Origin: Burkholderia sp. WSM2230
Lineage (GTDB): Bacteria; Pseudomonadota; Gammaproteobacteria; Burkholderiales; Burkholderiaceae
NCBI RefSeq assembly: GCF_000472445.1
Contig: NZ_AXAJ01000002.1
Coordinates: forward strand, 496,001 to 560,000
Direction of reading: 5' to 3'
DNA: 64,000 nt
Part shown: one piece after another, positions 16,871-25,597 of the stretch
Numbering within the stretch: position 1 is the first letter of the stretch
Layout of the letters: each line of letters begins with the position of its first letter
Translations under genes and position numbers: made by a program
Notes under the pieces: generated by a model
Seen by the model: the letters and a program-made list of their open reading frames with translations, nothing else
Told to the model about the DNA's origin: nothing
Databases searched by the model: none

Positions 16871-17170
16871 TCACAGTTGCGCGGCCTTCTGATACTGGTT
16901 TGCAGCGCTCACGCGGCGCATCGCAGCGGTGTACTCGGCCTCCAGTTCGATCTGGGTGGTTTGCGCGTCGGCGAAGATGGCGGCATTGCGCGCGATGATC
17001 GAGCGGATCGCGTCGGCCGACGCCTGCACGTCCTGAGCGCTGAGCGACATGATGAGCGGCGAACGGATCTCGGCAAGCCGCGCGGCTTCGGGCCAGTCGG
17101 CCAGCGCGGCCGCGTGCTCGATTTCGTCGGTCAGCGACAGCACTTTCCCGATCAGGGCAGATTGATCCAT
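16871..17170 (-). CDS. fliT: FliT-like flagellar chaperone
   Basis: A 99-aa all-helical acidic protein with no membrane segment, directly after fliD. Size, helix pattern and position match FliT, the export chaperone of the FliD cap protein, which in enterics also antagonises FlhDC. Sequence conservation in this family is low, so the call leans on context. Confidence 0.7.
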   Translation of the reverse strand: MDQSALIGKVLSLTDEIEHAAALADWPEAARLAEIRSPLIMSLSAQDVQASADAIRSIIARNAAIFADAQTTQIELEAEYTAAMRRVSAANQYQKAAQL

Positions 17171-17188
17171 GTGCGATTCTCCGTGCTC

Positions 17189-18715
17189 TTACTTGTTGGT
17201 CGCGAGCGCGCCGGCGCTGTTCGTGCCGCCGAAGAGCTGCGTCAGGTACTGCGAGTTGTTCGTCGTCGTCGCCATCAACGTGTTGAGCGCCGTGAACTGC
17301 GCGGAGTACTGGCTCGTCAACTGCGCAATGTAATCGTTCAGGCTCGTCTGCTGCGTCGTGATGCTCGTCAGGTCGGCGTTCAGCGCGCTGGTTCGCGCGT
17401 CGATCATGCCGCCCGTCTGCGTGAAGTTGGTGATGCTGGCGCTGAGCTTGGCGCCTATGCCGTCCGTGGAATTGAACAACGAGGCGACGGTTGCCGAGTT
17501 GGTCGTCAGTGCATTGTTGAGCGCCGTGCTGTCCACCTGCAGCGTGCCGTCGGCCTGCAGCGAGATGCCGATCGAGCCGAGGCTGGTGGTCGTGCTGCCG
17601 CTCTTCACGCCGCCGGCGATGATCGACGCGAGCGAGTTCTTGATCGTGTTGAGCGTGGAATCGCCAAGCAGCGGCCCTTGCGTCGTCGCACCCGAGGTGT
17701 ACTGGGCGAGCGTGCCCATCGTGGTCACCACAGTGTTGTACAGCGAAACGAAGTTGTTGATCGTGCTTGCCTGGGTCGTCGTGTCCGCTGCGACGGTCAG
17801 CGTTTGCGTGGTCGCCGGAGTCGTCACCGCAGCCGATGTCAGGTTCAATGTGACGCCCGCGATCGCGCTGGTGACGGCATTGGTCGAGCTGGTCGCCGCT
17901 ATACCATTGACCGTGAATGCCGCGTCCTGCGCCACCGCGCTTTGCGTCCATGCGTTGCTGCTGTTTGCCGACGCAATCGTCGACTGGCCGCCTGTAGTGC
18001 TCGCCGTGGACGTCACGCCGAGGCTCGACAGACCATTGTCGCCGCTGAGATTACTGACTGCGACGCTGATGGTGCTGGCCGCGCCCGTCGAGGAAGAGGC
18101 GAGCACGAGGTGCGCGCCGTCGGTGCCGTTCACGACCGTTGCGGTAACGCCCGGATTGCCGGTCGCGCCGTTGATCGCGGCGGCGATGCCGGCCAGCGTG
18201 TTGTTGCTGCTGTCGATCGATACGTTGAACGACTTGCTGCCGAGCGAAACAGCCAAAGTCCCCGAGCCGAGCGCCTGGCTGGCGGTGAAGCTTGAAGACG
18301 TAAGCGCCTGCGCCGTGGCGACCTGCGAGACGGCGACGCTATAGCTGCCCGCGACGGCGCCTGTGCCGGCCGACGCGGTAATGCCGGTGCCGCCAGTCAC
18401 GGTGGCCGTGAACGTGGACTGCAGTCCGCCGTTCGACAGTGAGGTAAGGCCCGTCTCCAGCGCGCCGAGCGCGGCCGAGAGGGTGCCGAATGCTGAAATC
18501 TGGGTGTTGTCGCCGCTTTGCTTGGCTGCCAGTGCGGCAACCTGACCAGCGGTTTTCGAATTCACGAGCGCCGTGACGAGCGAGTTGACATCGAGCGAAG
18601 TGTTGCCGGTCGCGCCGCTGATGACCGATTGCATGGCCTGCTGCAGTGCTGCGTTGTCGGCTGCAATCGTTGCCGATGCTGCGCTCGCCGCCGATGAACT
18701 CGTGATCGTTGACAT
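17189..18715 (-). CDS. fliD: Flagellar filament cap protein FliD
   Basis: 508 aa. The N-terminal FliD domain begins near VNSLVTALVNSKTAGQVAAL. The C-terminal domain ends with a coiled-coil-like stretch (TSITTQQTSLNDYIAQL) and QYSAQFTALNTLMATT, typical for HAP2. Ser/Thr/Ala-rich composition and absence of cysteine fit an exported filament protein. The Ser/Thr-rich middle could also be a glycosylation target. It sits between fliC (upstream) and fliT. Confidence 0.9.
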   Translation of the reverse strand: MSTITSSSAASAASATIAADNAALQQAMQSVISGATGNTSLDVNSLVTALVNSKTAGQVAALAAKQSGDNTQISAFGTLSAALGALETGLTSLSNGGLQSTFTATVTGGTGITASAGTGAVAGSYSVAVSQVATAQALTSSSFTASQALGSGTLAVSLGSKSFNVSIDSSNNTLAGIAAAINGATGNPGVTATVVNGTDGAHLVLASSSTGAASTISVAVSNLSGDNGLSSLGVTSTASTTGGQSTIASANSSNAWTQSAVAQDAAFTVNGIAATSSTNAVTSAIAGVTLNLTSAAVTTPATTQTLTVAADTTTQASTINNFVSLYNTVVTTMGTLAQYTSGATTQGPLLGDSTLNTIKNSLASIIAGGVKSGSTTTSLGSIGISLQADGTLQVDSTALNNALTTNSATVASLFNSTDGIGAKLSASITNFTQTGGMIDARTSALNADLTSITTQQTSLNDYIAQLTSQYSAQFTALNTLMATTTNNSQYLTQLFGGTNSAGALATNK

Positions 18716-18797
18716 GGAAATGCTCCGTGCGTCCGTTTTGATGCGTGATTGGCGTGACAGAAATGCAGGATGGAAGGCGAACCTTCCATCGAAAGAC

Positions 18798-18836
18798 TAA
18801 AAACCGGACAACGCGCGGTGACGCGCGAGGTCCGGT
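18798..18836 (-). terminator. fliC terminator
   Basis: On the minus strand ACCGGAC pairs with GTCCGGT and CGCGCG with CGCGCG around a TCAC loop, followed by TTTTAG. It lies just past the flagellin stop codon. Confidence 0.88.
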
Positions 18837-18852
18837 CAAACTTCAGAAGCTA

Positions 18853-20025
18853 TTACTGGAGCAGCTTCAGAACTTGCTGCGGCTGCGAGTTGGCTTGCGC
18901 CAGAACCGAGATACCAGCTTGTTGCAGCACTTGAGCCTTCGAGAGGTTAGCAGTTTCCTGCGCGAAGTTCGCGTCGGTGATCTGCGATTGTGCCGACGAC
19001 AGGTCGGTTGCTTCAGCTTGCTGCGACGTTGCGATCGCGCTGAAACGGTTCTGTGCTGCACCGAGGCTTGCCTGCAGGTTGCTCACTGCGGTCAGTGCGT
19101 TGTCGATTGCGACCATCGCCACGTTCGCGCCGCTGACCGTGCTGATGTCGAGGCTTGCAACGGTGGTGTTGGACGCGTTGACCGCACCGATCTGTGCCGT
19201 TGCGTTGGTGATCGACGTCGTCAGTGCTGCGTTCGTCGTGTCGTATGCGCCCGTCGACATCGTCAGCGTGGTGATCGGCGAAGTCGTCGTTGCGCCCGTC
19301 GACGTACCCGTCGAGAAGATCGAGCCAGCAACCGTTGCGTTGATTGCCGAACCGTTCTGGTCGGTGAACGTGAAGCCGCCGTGGCCGTCGGACAGAACGT
19401 TGATCGAGGTGATCGTTGCGCCCGTTGCGCCGGCCGTTGCTGCTGCACCGGTCGATGCGTCGATGTCGAGGCCGCTGATCGTGCCAGCCAGTTGGCCGGT
19501 TGCCAGCGAACCGCTGCCGAGGCTAGCTGCGGACATGCTCTTCGACAGGTCGAGGTTGATCGTCTGACCGACGTTCGCGCCAACCTGGAAGCCGACGATA
19601 CCTGCGGAGCCGTCCAGAATGTTCGTGCCGTTGTACGTCGTTTGCGACGCGATACGGTTCACTTCCTGGATTTGCTGCGCAACTTCTTTTTGCAGCGCTG
19701 CCTGGTCCGACGACGACATCGTGCCGGTCGAAGCCTGCACAGCCAGCGTACGGATACGTTGCAGGCTGGACGTCAGCGAGGACAGCGCGCTCGACGCCGT
19801 CTGGATCAGCGACACGCCGTCGTTCGCGTTCGACACGCCTTGGCCCAGACCGTTGATCTGGGTTTGCATACGGGTCGAGATTGCGAGACCTGCTGCATCG
19901 TCAGCCGCGCTGTTGATGCGCTTGCCCGACGACAGACGGGTGATAGCTTGCGACAGGGCGCTTTGCGAGCCGTTGAGGTTCTGCTGTGCAACCAGCGAGT
20001 TGATATTGCTATTGATTCCGAGCAT
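18853..20025 (-). CDS. fliC: Flagellin
   Basis: 390 aa. The D0/D1 ends are conserved: MLGINSNINSLVAQQNL at the start and a C terminus with ITDANFAQETANLSKAQ and QQVLKLLQ. The central 170-300 region is Ala/Thr/Ser/Gly-rich, variable and rich in acceptors for O-glycosylation. No cysteines are present. The ATG at 20025 has AGGAG eight bases upstream. A sigma-28 promoter lies about 85 bp upstream and a strong terminator follows, so it is transcribed alone. Confidence 0.97.
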   Translation of the reverse strand: MLGINSNINSLVAQQNLNGSQSALSQAITRLSSGKRINSAADDAAGLAISTRMQTQINGLGQGVSNANDGVSLIQTASSALSSLTSSLQRIRTLAVQASTGTMSSSDQAALQKEVAQQIQEVNRIASQTTYNGTNILDGSAGIVGFQVGANVGQTINLDLSKSMSAASLGSGSLATGQLAGTISGLDIDASTGAAATAGATGATITSINVLSDGHGGFTFTDQNGSAINATVAGSIFSTGTSTGATTTSPITTLTMSTGAYDTTNAALTTSITNATAQIGAVNASNTTVASLDISTVSGANVAMVAIDNALTAVSNLQASLGAAQNRFSAIATSQQAEATDLSSAQSQITDANFAQETANLSKAQVLQQAGISVLAQANSQPQQVLKLLQ

Positions 20026-20111
20026 GGAAAATCTCCTAAATAAGCCTGAGCCCAATACGCCACATTGGCATCGGCGGAAGCTTCGTTCATTGCTGGCCGC
20101 CTCAGTGAAGG

Positions 20112-20138
20112 TTGACGGCGGCCCTAAAAAAAACTTGA
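20112..20138 (-). promoter_or_regulatory. Sigma-28 (FliA) promoter of fliC
   Basis: On the minus strand TCAAGTTT, 11 bases, GCCGTCAA; the enteric consensus is TAAAGTTT-N11-GCCGATAA. It places the start of transcription roughly 80 nt before the flagellin ATG. Confidence 0.85.
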
Positions 20139-20290
20139 GGGACTTTCTGTCGCCGTGACCTGAGCGGCTCGCCTGATACCGCCCGCGACCTGCGCCGCAC
20201 AAGGGTTTGCGGCCGGCAGGCAAGGGCGCTGCGAGATATGAAAAGGCGGTGTATTCTCTTTTTCTCTTGAGATAATGCGGGGGAGAAATT

Positions 20291-20667
20291 ATGCAAAAGC
20301 GCCGCATTGGACATTCCGCATTGCAAGTCGCCCCGCTAATGACATCCACTTTTCCCACGACGACGACACCGCGACGCCGCCTGCCGGGACGCTCGGCGCC
20401 TACCAGGGGCTGATCGAGGCGGGCAAGGTGCGGGTGATCGGCGCGTCGAACAACAGCGGCGCGCGCGGAGGAGGCGCTGGAAGTGTCTCGCCGGCACGGG
20501 CTGCCCGCGTACCCGTTATTGCAGCCGGAGTCGCGTCGCTGCAACAGCTGGAGGTCGTCGTGGCCGCCGTTCATCTGACGCTGAGGGGCGCGGACTTCCG
20601 CGAACTGGACGCCGCGAGCGCCCGAATTGCCGAGGACGGCCTGGCGCAAACCCTAAACCCCTGGTAG
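20291..20667 (+). pseudogene. Decayed aldo/keto reductase gene
   Basis: The ATG at 20291 starts MQKRRIGHSALQVAPL, the N terminus of an aldo/keto reductase. The match jumps to another frame for TLGAYQGLIEAGKVRVIGASN, shifts again for EEALEVSRRHGLPAYPLLQPE, and shifts back for a C-terminal DFRELDAASARIAEDG. A normal family member has about 320 residues; roughly 125 codons remain, so the catalytic Tyr and Lys regions were deleted. It is an inactive remnant lying between fliC and rpsU. Confidence 0.8.
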
Positions 20668-20985
20668 GATGGAGAGTTTCCTGATATCATCGGGAGTGAA
20701 TTGAGATCTTTGCCTGTTTCGTCATCGGTTTTTCGTTGGTGAAAGGTTGGCGAAACGGCAGCAGGCGCGGCTTTGCAATACGTCTGTCCGCGTTCCGCGG
20801 TGAGCTCCACACCTCTCTTTTCCGGCCTCCGTGGCCGCTTTGCCTCTCGTTTCATTCGTGGTTTGGCCGGGTTCTTCCCGCGTTTGCCTGTTACTGGCCA
20901 TGAATCGAAACGACCGGAGGGCCGGCGCGTGAGCGGTCTCCCGCCACGCAATTAACCCGTATCAAGTGATTGAGTTAGGAATTAC
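20668..20985 (+). other. Leader region of rpsU, no gene seen
   Basis: No coding frame with similarity. The last 20 bases hold a ribosome site (TTAGGA) for rpsU. A promoter cannot be placed confidently. Confidence 0.4.
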
Positions 20986-21198
20986 ATGACGACGATTCTT
21001 CTGAAGGAAAACGAGCCGTTCGAAGTGGCGATTCGCCGCTTTCGTCGCGCAATCGAAAAGAACGGCCTGATCGCAGAACTGCGTGAGCGCCAATCGTACG
21101 AAAAGCCGACCACGGCACGTAAGCGCAAGAAGGCTGCTGCTGTGAAGCGCCTGCACAAGCGCCTGCGCAGCCAGATGCTGCCGAAGAAGCTGCACTAA
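20986..21198 (+). CDS. rpsU: 30S ribosomal protein bS21
   Basis: 70 aa, strongly basic, with the family opening [19 protein letters not shown] and an Arg/Lys-rich helical tail ([13 protein letters not shown]). bS21 binds 16S rRNA on the small subunit near the anti-Shine-Dalgarno region and helps initiation. Full length for the family. It stands alone between its leader and a terminator, away from the dnaG-rpoD context seen in enterics. Confidence 0.97.
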   Translation: MTTILLKENEPFEVAIRRFRRAIEKNGLIAELRERQSYEKPTTARKRKKAAAVKRLHKRLRSQMLPKKLH

Positions 21199-21221
21199 GC
21201 ACGCTTTTTCAGCACCAACAG

Positions 21222-21267
21222 AACGGCGGTGTGAGCTTCGAAAGAAGCCACATCGCCGTTTTGCTTT
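21222..21267 (+). terminator. rpsU terminator
   Basis: AACGGCG and CGCCGTT form the base of a long stem continued by GCTTC/GAAGC around GAAA, followed by TTGCTTT. It starts about 24 bp after the rpsU stop. Confidence 0.8.
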
Positions 21268-21322
21268 ATAGGCGGGAATCTCCCGCTGGGTTTGCGCGGA
21301 CGGTGCCGCGCCGCGGGTATCG

Positions 21323-21748
21323 TTAAGCCGCGCTTTTCAACAGATCCGCCGACAGACCGAACTGGCGCGCAATCGAGTTCAGGCGCTCGTTCCATTCCCA
21401 AGTGCCGAATACGTCGTGCACGTTTTGCAGGCAGCTGAGCAGATCGACGGTGGCCTGGTCGTACACATTGATGCGCGAACGCAGCAGCGCCTTGCGCAGT
21501 GCGGCGATGCCGGCGTCCATGTAAGCCGGCGCCGCGACGGGCGTCTTGCCGACATAGCGCACCGGCACGCCTTCCATGGCCGTCATGTAGTCGCGCAGCT
21601 TGATGAAATTGCCGACCGGACAGCCGCCGCAGTAGCCGCGGTAAGCGCCGCCTCCGCGCGGCAGAAGAGCGGCGCGCTTCTGGCCGAAAAGATGGCTGAC
21701 GGCCTGGTCGAAAATGGCCTGATGGGTGAGGAAGGTGAGAGTTTTCAT
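21323..21748 (-). CDS. Unknown 141-aa protein with a CGGCP motif
   Basis: I do not recognise the family. The protein starts MKTLTFLTHQAIFDQ, has no signal peptide or membrane segment, and contains a Gly/Tyr/Cys-rich stretch GGGAYRGYCGGCPVG at about 33-47 followed by a largely helical C-terminal half. The two cysteines spaced C-x2-C could bind a metal. The ATG at 21748 is chosen because upstream in-frame sequence lacks protein-like character. It is convergent with rpsU and stands alone. Confidence 0.55.
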   Translation of the reverse strand: MKTLTFLTHQAIFDQAVSHLFGQKRAALLPRGGGAYRGYCGGCPVGNFIKLRDYMTAMEGVPVRYVGKTPVAAPAYMDAGIAALRKALLRSRINVYDQATVDLLSCLQNVHDVFGTWEWNERLNSIARQFGLSADLLKSAA

Positions 21749-22152
21749 GATGGTCTCGCTATGCCACGCGGTCGTTACTCGTTGTTGAGCGCCTGATCCC
21801 AGTATCGCGCTTGCGTTCGCTGGCGAAATCCCGACTAGCATGGCGAAATGCCCTTAATTCCGGGATTTGTCCGCGAGCTTGCGGCGCGTCTTGCGCAGGC
21901 TGGCGGCAGGGAACGCATGGCGCTCGCATTGGCCGCACCCCGCAACTGCTGATCGGCGCTCCTGATCTGTATAACGGCCAGCAAGCGCGGTAAGCGCAGC
22001 AGGGCTTTACCGGATAGCCGTTCTGGACTGCCGCGCCAGGATCCGGCGAACAAGCGGGGGCTCGAAGCCGACGCAAACCGTATCAGCCGCCCGTCTGACA
22101 ACCGCGCTCATCCGGCTGACCCAGCTGACCCAGCTGACCCGGCTCAACCGGC
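21749..22152. other. Intergenic region, no gene seen
   Basis: Short open frames on both strands show no family resemblance. The right end contains five 9-bp repeats (separate entry). Confidence 0.4.
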
Positions 22153-22159
22153 TCAACCC
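22115..22159. repeat. Five 9-bp tandem repeats across the tag stop codon
   Basis: Units read GCTGACCCA, GCTGACCCA, GCTGACCCG, GCTCAACCG and GCTCAACCC. The tag stop codon lies in the last unit, so slippage here could change the C terminus of Tag by whole codons. Confidence 0.8.
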
Positions 22160-22785
22160 CCTTTGCGTGTGCGCGTCTTCTTGCCGAGTGCCGCACAGCG
22201 TGCCCGGCACATGCAGGTCGTCTCGTGGTCGTTGACCATGCCGACCGCCTGCATGAACGCATAGCAGATGGTCGAGCCCACGAACTTGCAGCCGTAGCGC
22301 TTCAGCGCTTTGCTGAGCGCATCCGACACTTCCGTCGCGGCGGGGGCTTCCTTGTACGACGCCCATTCGTTCTGGATCGGCGTGTTGTCGACGAACGACC
22401 ATATGAAGTTGGCGAACGACCCGTGTTCCGCCTGAATCTGCTGCACGGCGCGCGCATTGGTGATGGCGGCTTCAATCTTGCCGCGATGGCGCACGATGCT
22501 TTCGTCCGCGACGAGGGTTTCGACTTGCCTCGGCGTGAAGCGCGCGACCTTATCGATATCGAAATCGGCAAATGCGCGCCGGTAGCCGGCTCGCTTGTTC
22601 AGAATGGTCGACCATGACAGCCCGGCTTGCGCGCCTTCAAGCACTAGCATTTCGAAGAGATGCTGGTCGTCGCGGGACGGTACGCCCCATTCGGTGTCGT
22701 GATAATGTGCGAGCGCTTCGCTCGATACCCAGTTGCATCGCTGTGTCACTTCAGCGCTCCCCGTTGTGATGTCGCTCGCCAGCAT
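22153..22785 (-). CDS. tag: DNA-3-methyladenine glycosylase I
   Basis: 210 aa. It removes 3-methyladenine from alkylated DNA. Family motifs are the N-terminal CNW...YHDTEWGVP, LVLEGAQAGLSW containing the catalytic Glu, and the C-terminal zinc ligands in HETTCMC. The ATG at 22785 gives about 15 residues before the Cys of the zinc site, as in homologues. A basic tail KKTRTRKGG follows. It is divergent from the kinase gene at 22887. Confidence 0.93.
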   Translation of the reverse strand: MLASDITTGSAEVTQRCNWVSSEALAHYHDTEWGVPSRDDQHLFEMLVLEGAQAGLSWSTILNKRAGYRRAFADFDIDKVARFTPRQVETLVADESIVRHRGKIEAAITNARAVQQIQAEHGSFANFIWSFVDNTPIQNEWASYKEAPAATEVSDALSKALKRYGCKFVGSTICYAFMQAVGMVNDHETTCMCRARCAALGKKTRTRKGG

Positions 22786-22886
22786 AGCGGAACGCGCGCG
22801 GCCCGCAAGCTGGCCATTCGGCCAATTGCGCGACCGGAAAGGACCTGCCACGCTGTGCACATTTCCCAGGAAACGCATTTCAATCC

Positions 22887-23804
22887 ATGAACACGGACCT
22901 CTTTCTGATCGGCGTCGACGGCGGCGGCACCGGCACGCGAATCGTGCTGGCCGACGCGCGGGGGCGCGAGCTGGCGCAGGCGACGAGCGGGCCGTCGGGC
23001 CTCGGGCTCGGCGTCGAACGCGCGTGGCAGGCCATCGCGACGGCCTGCGCGGACGCATTCCAGCGGGCCGGCGCAGCGTTCGACTGGTCGCGCTGTGCGC
23101 TCGGTTGCGGTCTCGCGGGCGTAAATAATCGCGAGTGGTTGGCGGCGTTTCGCGCGCAAGCGCCCGCGCTGGCGGGGCTTGCTGTCGAAAGCGACGCGTA
23201 CACGACGCTGCTTGGTGCCCACGGCGGTGCCTATGGGGTGATCGTGGCGCTCGGCACAGGCAGCATCGCGGCGGCGGCAGACCGCGACGACGGGGAATGC
23301 CGGACTGTCAGCGGCTACGGTTTTCCGTCGGGCGACGAAGCGAGCGGAGCCTGGCTCGGCGTGCGAGCCATTGTCCACGCACAGCACGCGCTCGACGGAC
23401 GCGGCCCCAACGACGACTTCGCGCAGGCACTGCTCGCACACGTCGGCGCGCAAGATCGCGACGGGCTCGTCGTGTGGCTGTGCGAGGCCAATCAGACGGC
23501 GTACGCGAGCCTTGCGAAGATCGTGATCGCGCATCGCGCCCATCCGTTTGCCGCGCGGCTGCTTGGCGAGGCGGGCCTGGAAATCGGCAAGATGATCACG
23601 GCGCTCGATCCCTCGGCGACGCTGCCTGTTGCTTTGTGCGGCGGCCTGGCGGCGTCGTTGCGCGAGTACGTGCCGCAAGCCTGTCAGCCGCGCTTGCGCG
23701 AGCCTTTGGCAGATTCCGCACACGGCGCTTTGCAGTTGGCGCAGCGTGAAGTCGCGCGGATCGGGGGCGAGAAGCGTTCCGGCCAGTTTCGCCATCGACG
23801 GTAA
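22887..23804 (+). CDS. BadF/BcrAD-type ATPase, probable N-acetylglucosamine/glucosamine kinase
   Basis: 305 aa with the actin-like ATPase fold: phosphate-1 motif IGVDGGGTGTRIVLAD at the N terminus, ALGTGSIA (phosphate-2) and SGYGFPSGDEASGAWLG, which is characteristic of the GlcNAc-kinase branch of the family. It probably phosphorylates an amino sugar with ATP. It lies 33 bp before the HAD phosphatase gene and may be cotranscribed with it. Confidence 0.75.
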   Translation: MNTDLFLIGVDGGGTGTRIVLADARGRELAQATSGPSGLGLGVERAWQAIATACADAFQRAGAAFDWSRCALGCGLAGVNNREWLAAFRAQAPALAGLAVESDAYTTLLGAHGGAYGVIVALGTGSIAAAADRDDGECRTVSGYGFPSGDEASGAWLGVRAIVHAQHALDGRGPNDDFAQALLAHVGAQDRDGLVVWLCEANQTAYASLAKIVIAHRAHPFAARLLGEAGLEIGKMITALDPSATLPVALCGGLAASLREYVPQACQPRLREPLADSAHGALQLAQREVARIGGEKRSGQFRHRR

Positions 23805-23837
23805 AATACGGCCTCCGACCTTGCCCGCCACCTCACC

Positions 23838-24659
23838 ATGTACAAAGTCATCGCCACGGATCTAGACGGCACGCTGCTCAATGCCGACCACCAGGTCGAC
23901 CCGTTCACGGTCGCCACCGTGCGCAAGCTCGAAAGTGACGGCGTGCAATTCGTGATTGCCACGGGCCGGCATTTTTGCGATGTCGCCGGTATTCGCGACA
24001 TTCTCGGCATCAAGCCGTATCTGATCACGTCGAACGGCGCGCGCATCCATGCGCCCGACAACACCGTGATCCATGCGGACGACCTGCCGCCCGCTATCGT
24101 CCAGCGCCTCGTGCAGCCGGAAATTGTCGGCGCGCATGGACGCGTGATAGTCAACCTGTTTGCCGACGACGCGTGGCTGATCGACCGCGACGCGCCGCAT
24201 CTGCTCAAGTTTCACCAGGATTCCGGCTTTGCCTACGAGGTGGCCGAGCTGCTCGCGCATGACGGCGTGGACATCGCCAAGGTGCTCTACATCGGCGACC
24301 CGGCTGATCTCGCGCAGGTGGCCGCGAACCTGGCGCGCGAATTCGGCGACGCACTCTATGTAACGTACTCGCTGCCGGATTGCCTCGAGGTGATGACGTC
24401 CAATGTGTCGAAGGGGCGCGCGTTGCAGATCGTGCTCGCGCGCGTCGGCGTGGACGCCGGCCACTGCGTGGCTTTCGGAGACAACATGAACGATATCGAC
24501 CTGCTCGAAACCGCGGGCCATCCGTTCATGATGAACAACGCGAACCCGGACCTGATGACGCGGCTGCCCAATGTGCCGCGCATCGGCAACAACTTCGAAG
24601 CAGGCGTCGCGCACCACTTGCGCAAGCTCTTTTCACTCGACGACGAACTGATGGCCTGA
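23838..24659 (+). CDS. Cof-type HAD phosphatase
   Basis: 273 aa. HAD motif I is DLDGT (8-12, nucleophile Asp8 and general acid Asp10). Motif II lies in ITSNGARIH, motif III is a lysine in SKGRALQ and motif IV is GDNMNDIDLLE. A C2b cap between motifs II and III makes it a Cof/YidA-type enzyme acting on sugar phosphates or similar small substrates. The exact substrate cannot be read from sequence. Confidence 0.88.
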   Translation: MYKVIATDLDGTLLNADHQVDPFTVATVRKLESDGVQFVIATGRHFCDVAGIRDILGIKPYLITSNGARIHAPDNTVIHADDLPPAIVQRLVQPEIVGAHGRVIVNLFADDAWLIDRDAPHLLKFHQDSGFAYEVAELLAHDGVDIAKVLYIGDPADLAQVAANLAREFGDALYVTYSLPDCLEVMTSNVSKGRALQIVLARVGVDAGHCVAFGDNMNDIDLLETAGHPFMMNNANPDLMTRLPNVPRIGNNFEAGVAHHLRKLFSLDDELMA

Positions 24660-24695
24660 TGGCCTCATCGTCCGAGGCGTCGAGCCTCAGAGCTT

Positions 24696-24733
24696 AAGCG
24701 GCCCGCGTCTGCTTTTGCAGATGCGGGCCGCTT
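24696..24733. terminator. Bidirectional terminator between convergent genes
   Basis: AAGCGGCCCGC and GCGGGCCGCTT, extended by TCTGC/GCAGA around TTTT, form a nearly perfect long hairpin between the HAD gene and the convergent exported-protein gene. Confidence 0.75.
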
Positions 24734-24784
24734 GGCTCGGTAAAGGCGCCGTTTTATCAGGCTGCGCTTCTCCCCGGCAGGGAA

Positions 24785-25114
24785 TCAATCGCGCCATCCG
24801 CCGCGACGCTCGCCGTGACCGCCGTGACCGCCGTGACCGCCGCGGTCGTCATAACCCCAATGGCGGTTATCCCTGTCCCAGCCGCGCTCGTAGCGGGGGC
24901 CGCCCCGATAGTAGTCGCCACGGTCGTAGCGATGCCCCCAACCGCCGTTACCGTAGTACACCGGTTGCGGTGCTGCATAGACAGGCGCGGGCTGCATGTA
25001 GACCGGCGTTCCGAGCGACAGGCCGATATTGAGGTCCGTGTGCGCTTGCGCGACACCGCATGCGCCTGCTGCAAGGCCAGCGGCAACCAGCAAATGAGTG
25101 ACGATGCGTTTCAT
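24785..25114 (-). CDS. Small exported Tyr/Gly/His-rich protein
   Basis: 109 aa with a Sec signal peptide (MKRIVTHLLVAAGLAAGACGVAQA, cleavage after AQA). The mature part has a short ordered segment, PVYMQPAPVYAAPQPVYY, then an Arg/Tyr/Asp-rich region and a terminal tandem GGHGGHGGHG. The repeat is mirrored in DNA as 9-bp repeats near 24813-24842. Such PXXY- and Arg-rich periplasmic proteins are common in Burkholderia and have no known function. The His/Gly tail might bind metal. Confidence 0.7.
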   Translation of the reverse strand: MKRIVTHLLVAAGLAAGACGVAQAHTDLNIGLSLGTPVYMQPAPVYAAPQPVYYGNGGWGHRYDRGDYYRGGPRYERGWDRDNRHWGYDDRGGHGGHGGHGERRGGWRD

Positions 25115-25540
25115 GTTTTTCTCCTGCAAGAGGCTTGCTTGTTAGGCGACGTATGCATGTCGCACAAGTCCAATCTACGCATTCCCGCCGGCGGGTACTG
25201 CGACCAGATGTTACGGACTGCAAGCATCGTCGCGAGGTGGGAATGTGGCGGCGTTTGCGCCGTGTGCCGCGCCTCGTTAGGCGCTAGTCGCGCACAGCCT
25301 GTGACAGCAAGCTGCGTGGCCATTGGGCGGCGCACGACCCGCGTTGACGTTGCTGAGCGGAAGGAGCGCACAGGCGCGCCACGCGTAATCGCGGCTTACA
25401 CCTGTATAACGGAATTAATCAAATCGAATGCGTAGCGAGGCGGCATGTGACGCCTTGCAGACATGTCGCGTAGCCCGATTATGCCGACGCAAGGTTTACG
25501 AGCAACCGAGGCCGACCGGCGCATGATCCAGGGCCCGCGC
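25115..25540. other. Intergenic region, no gene seen
   Basis: Upstream region of the exported-protein gene and downstream region of aqpZ. No protein-like frame, RNA motif or clear promoter is seen. Confidence 0.4.
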
Positions 25541-25572
25541 GAAAAACAAAGCGGGCGCCGCAGCGCCCGCTT
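25541..25572 (-). terminator. aqpZ terminator
   Basis: On the minus strand AGCGGGCGC and GCGCCCGCT form a 9-bp stem followed by TTGTTTTTC. It lies 25 bp after the aqpZ stop. Confidence 0.85.
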
Positions 25573-25597
25573 GCCTGCTACAACCGACCAATCGCAA

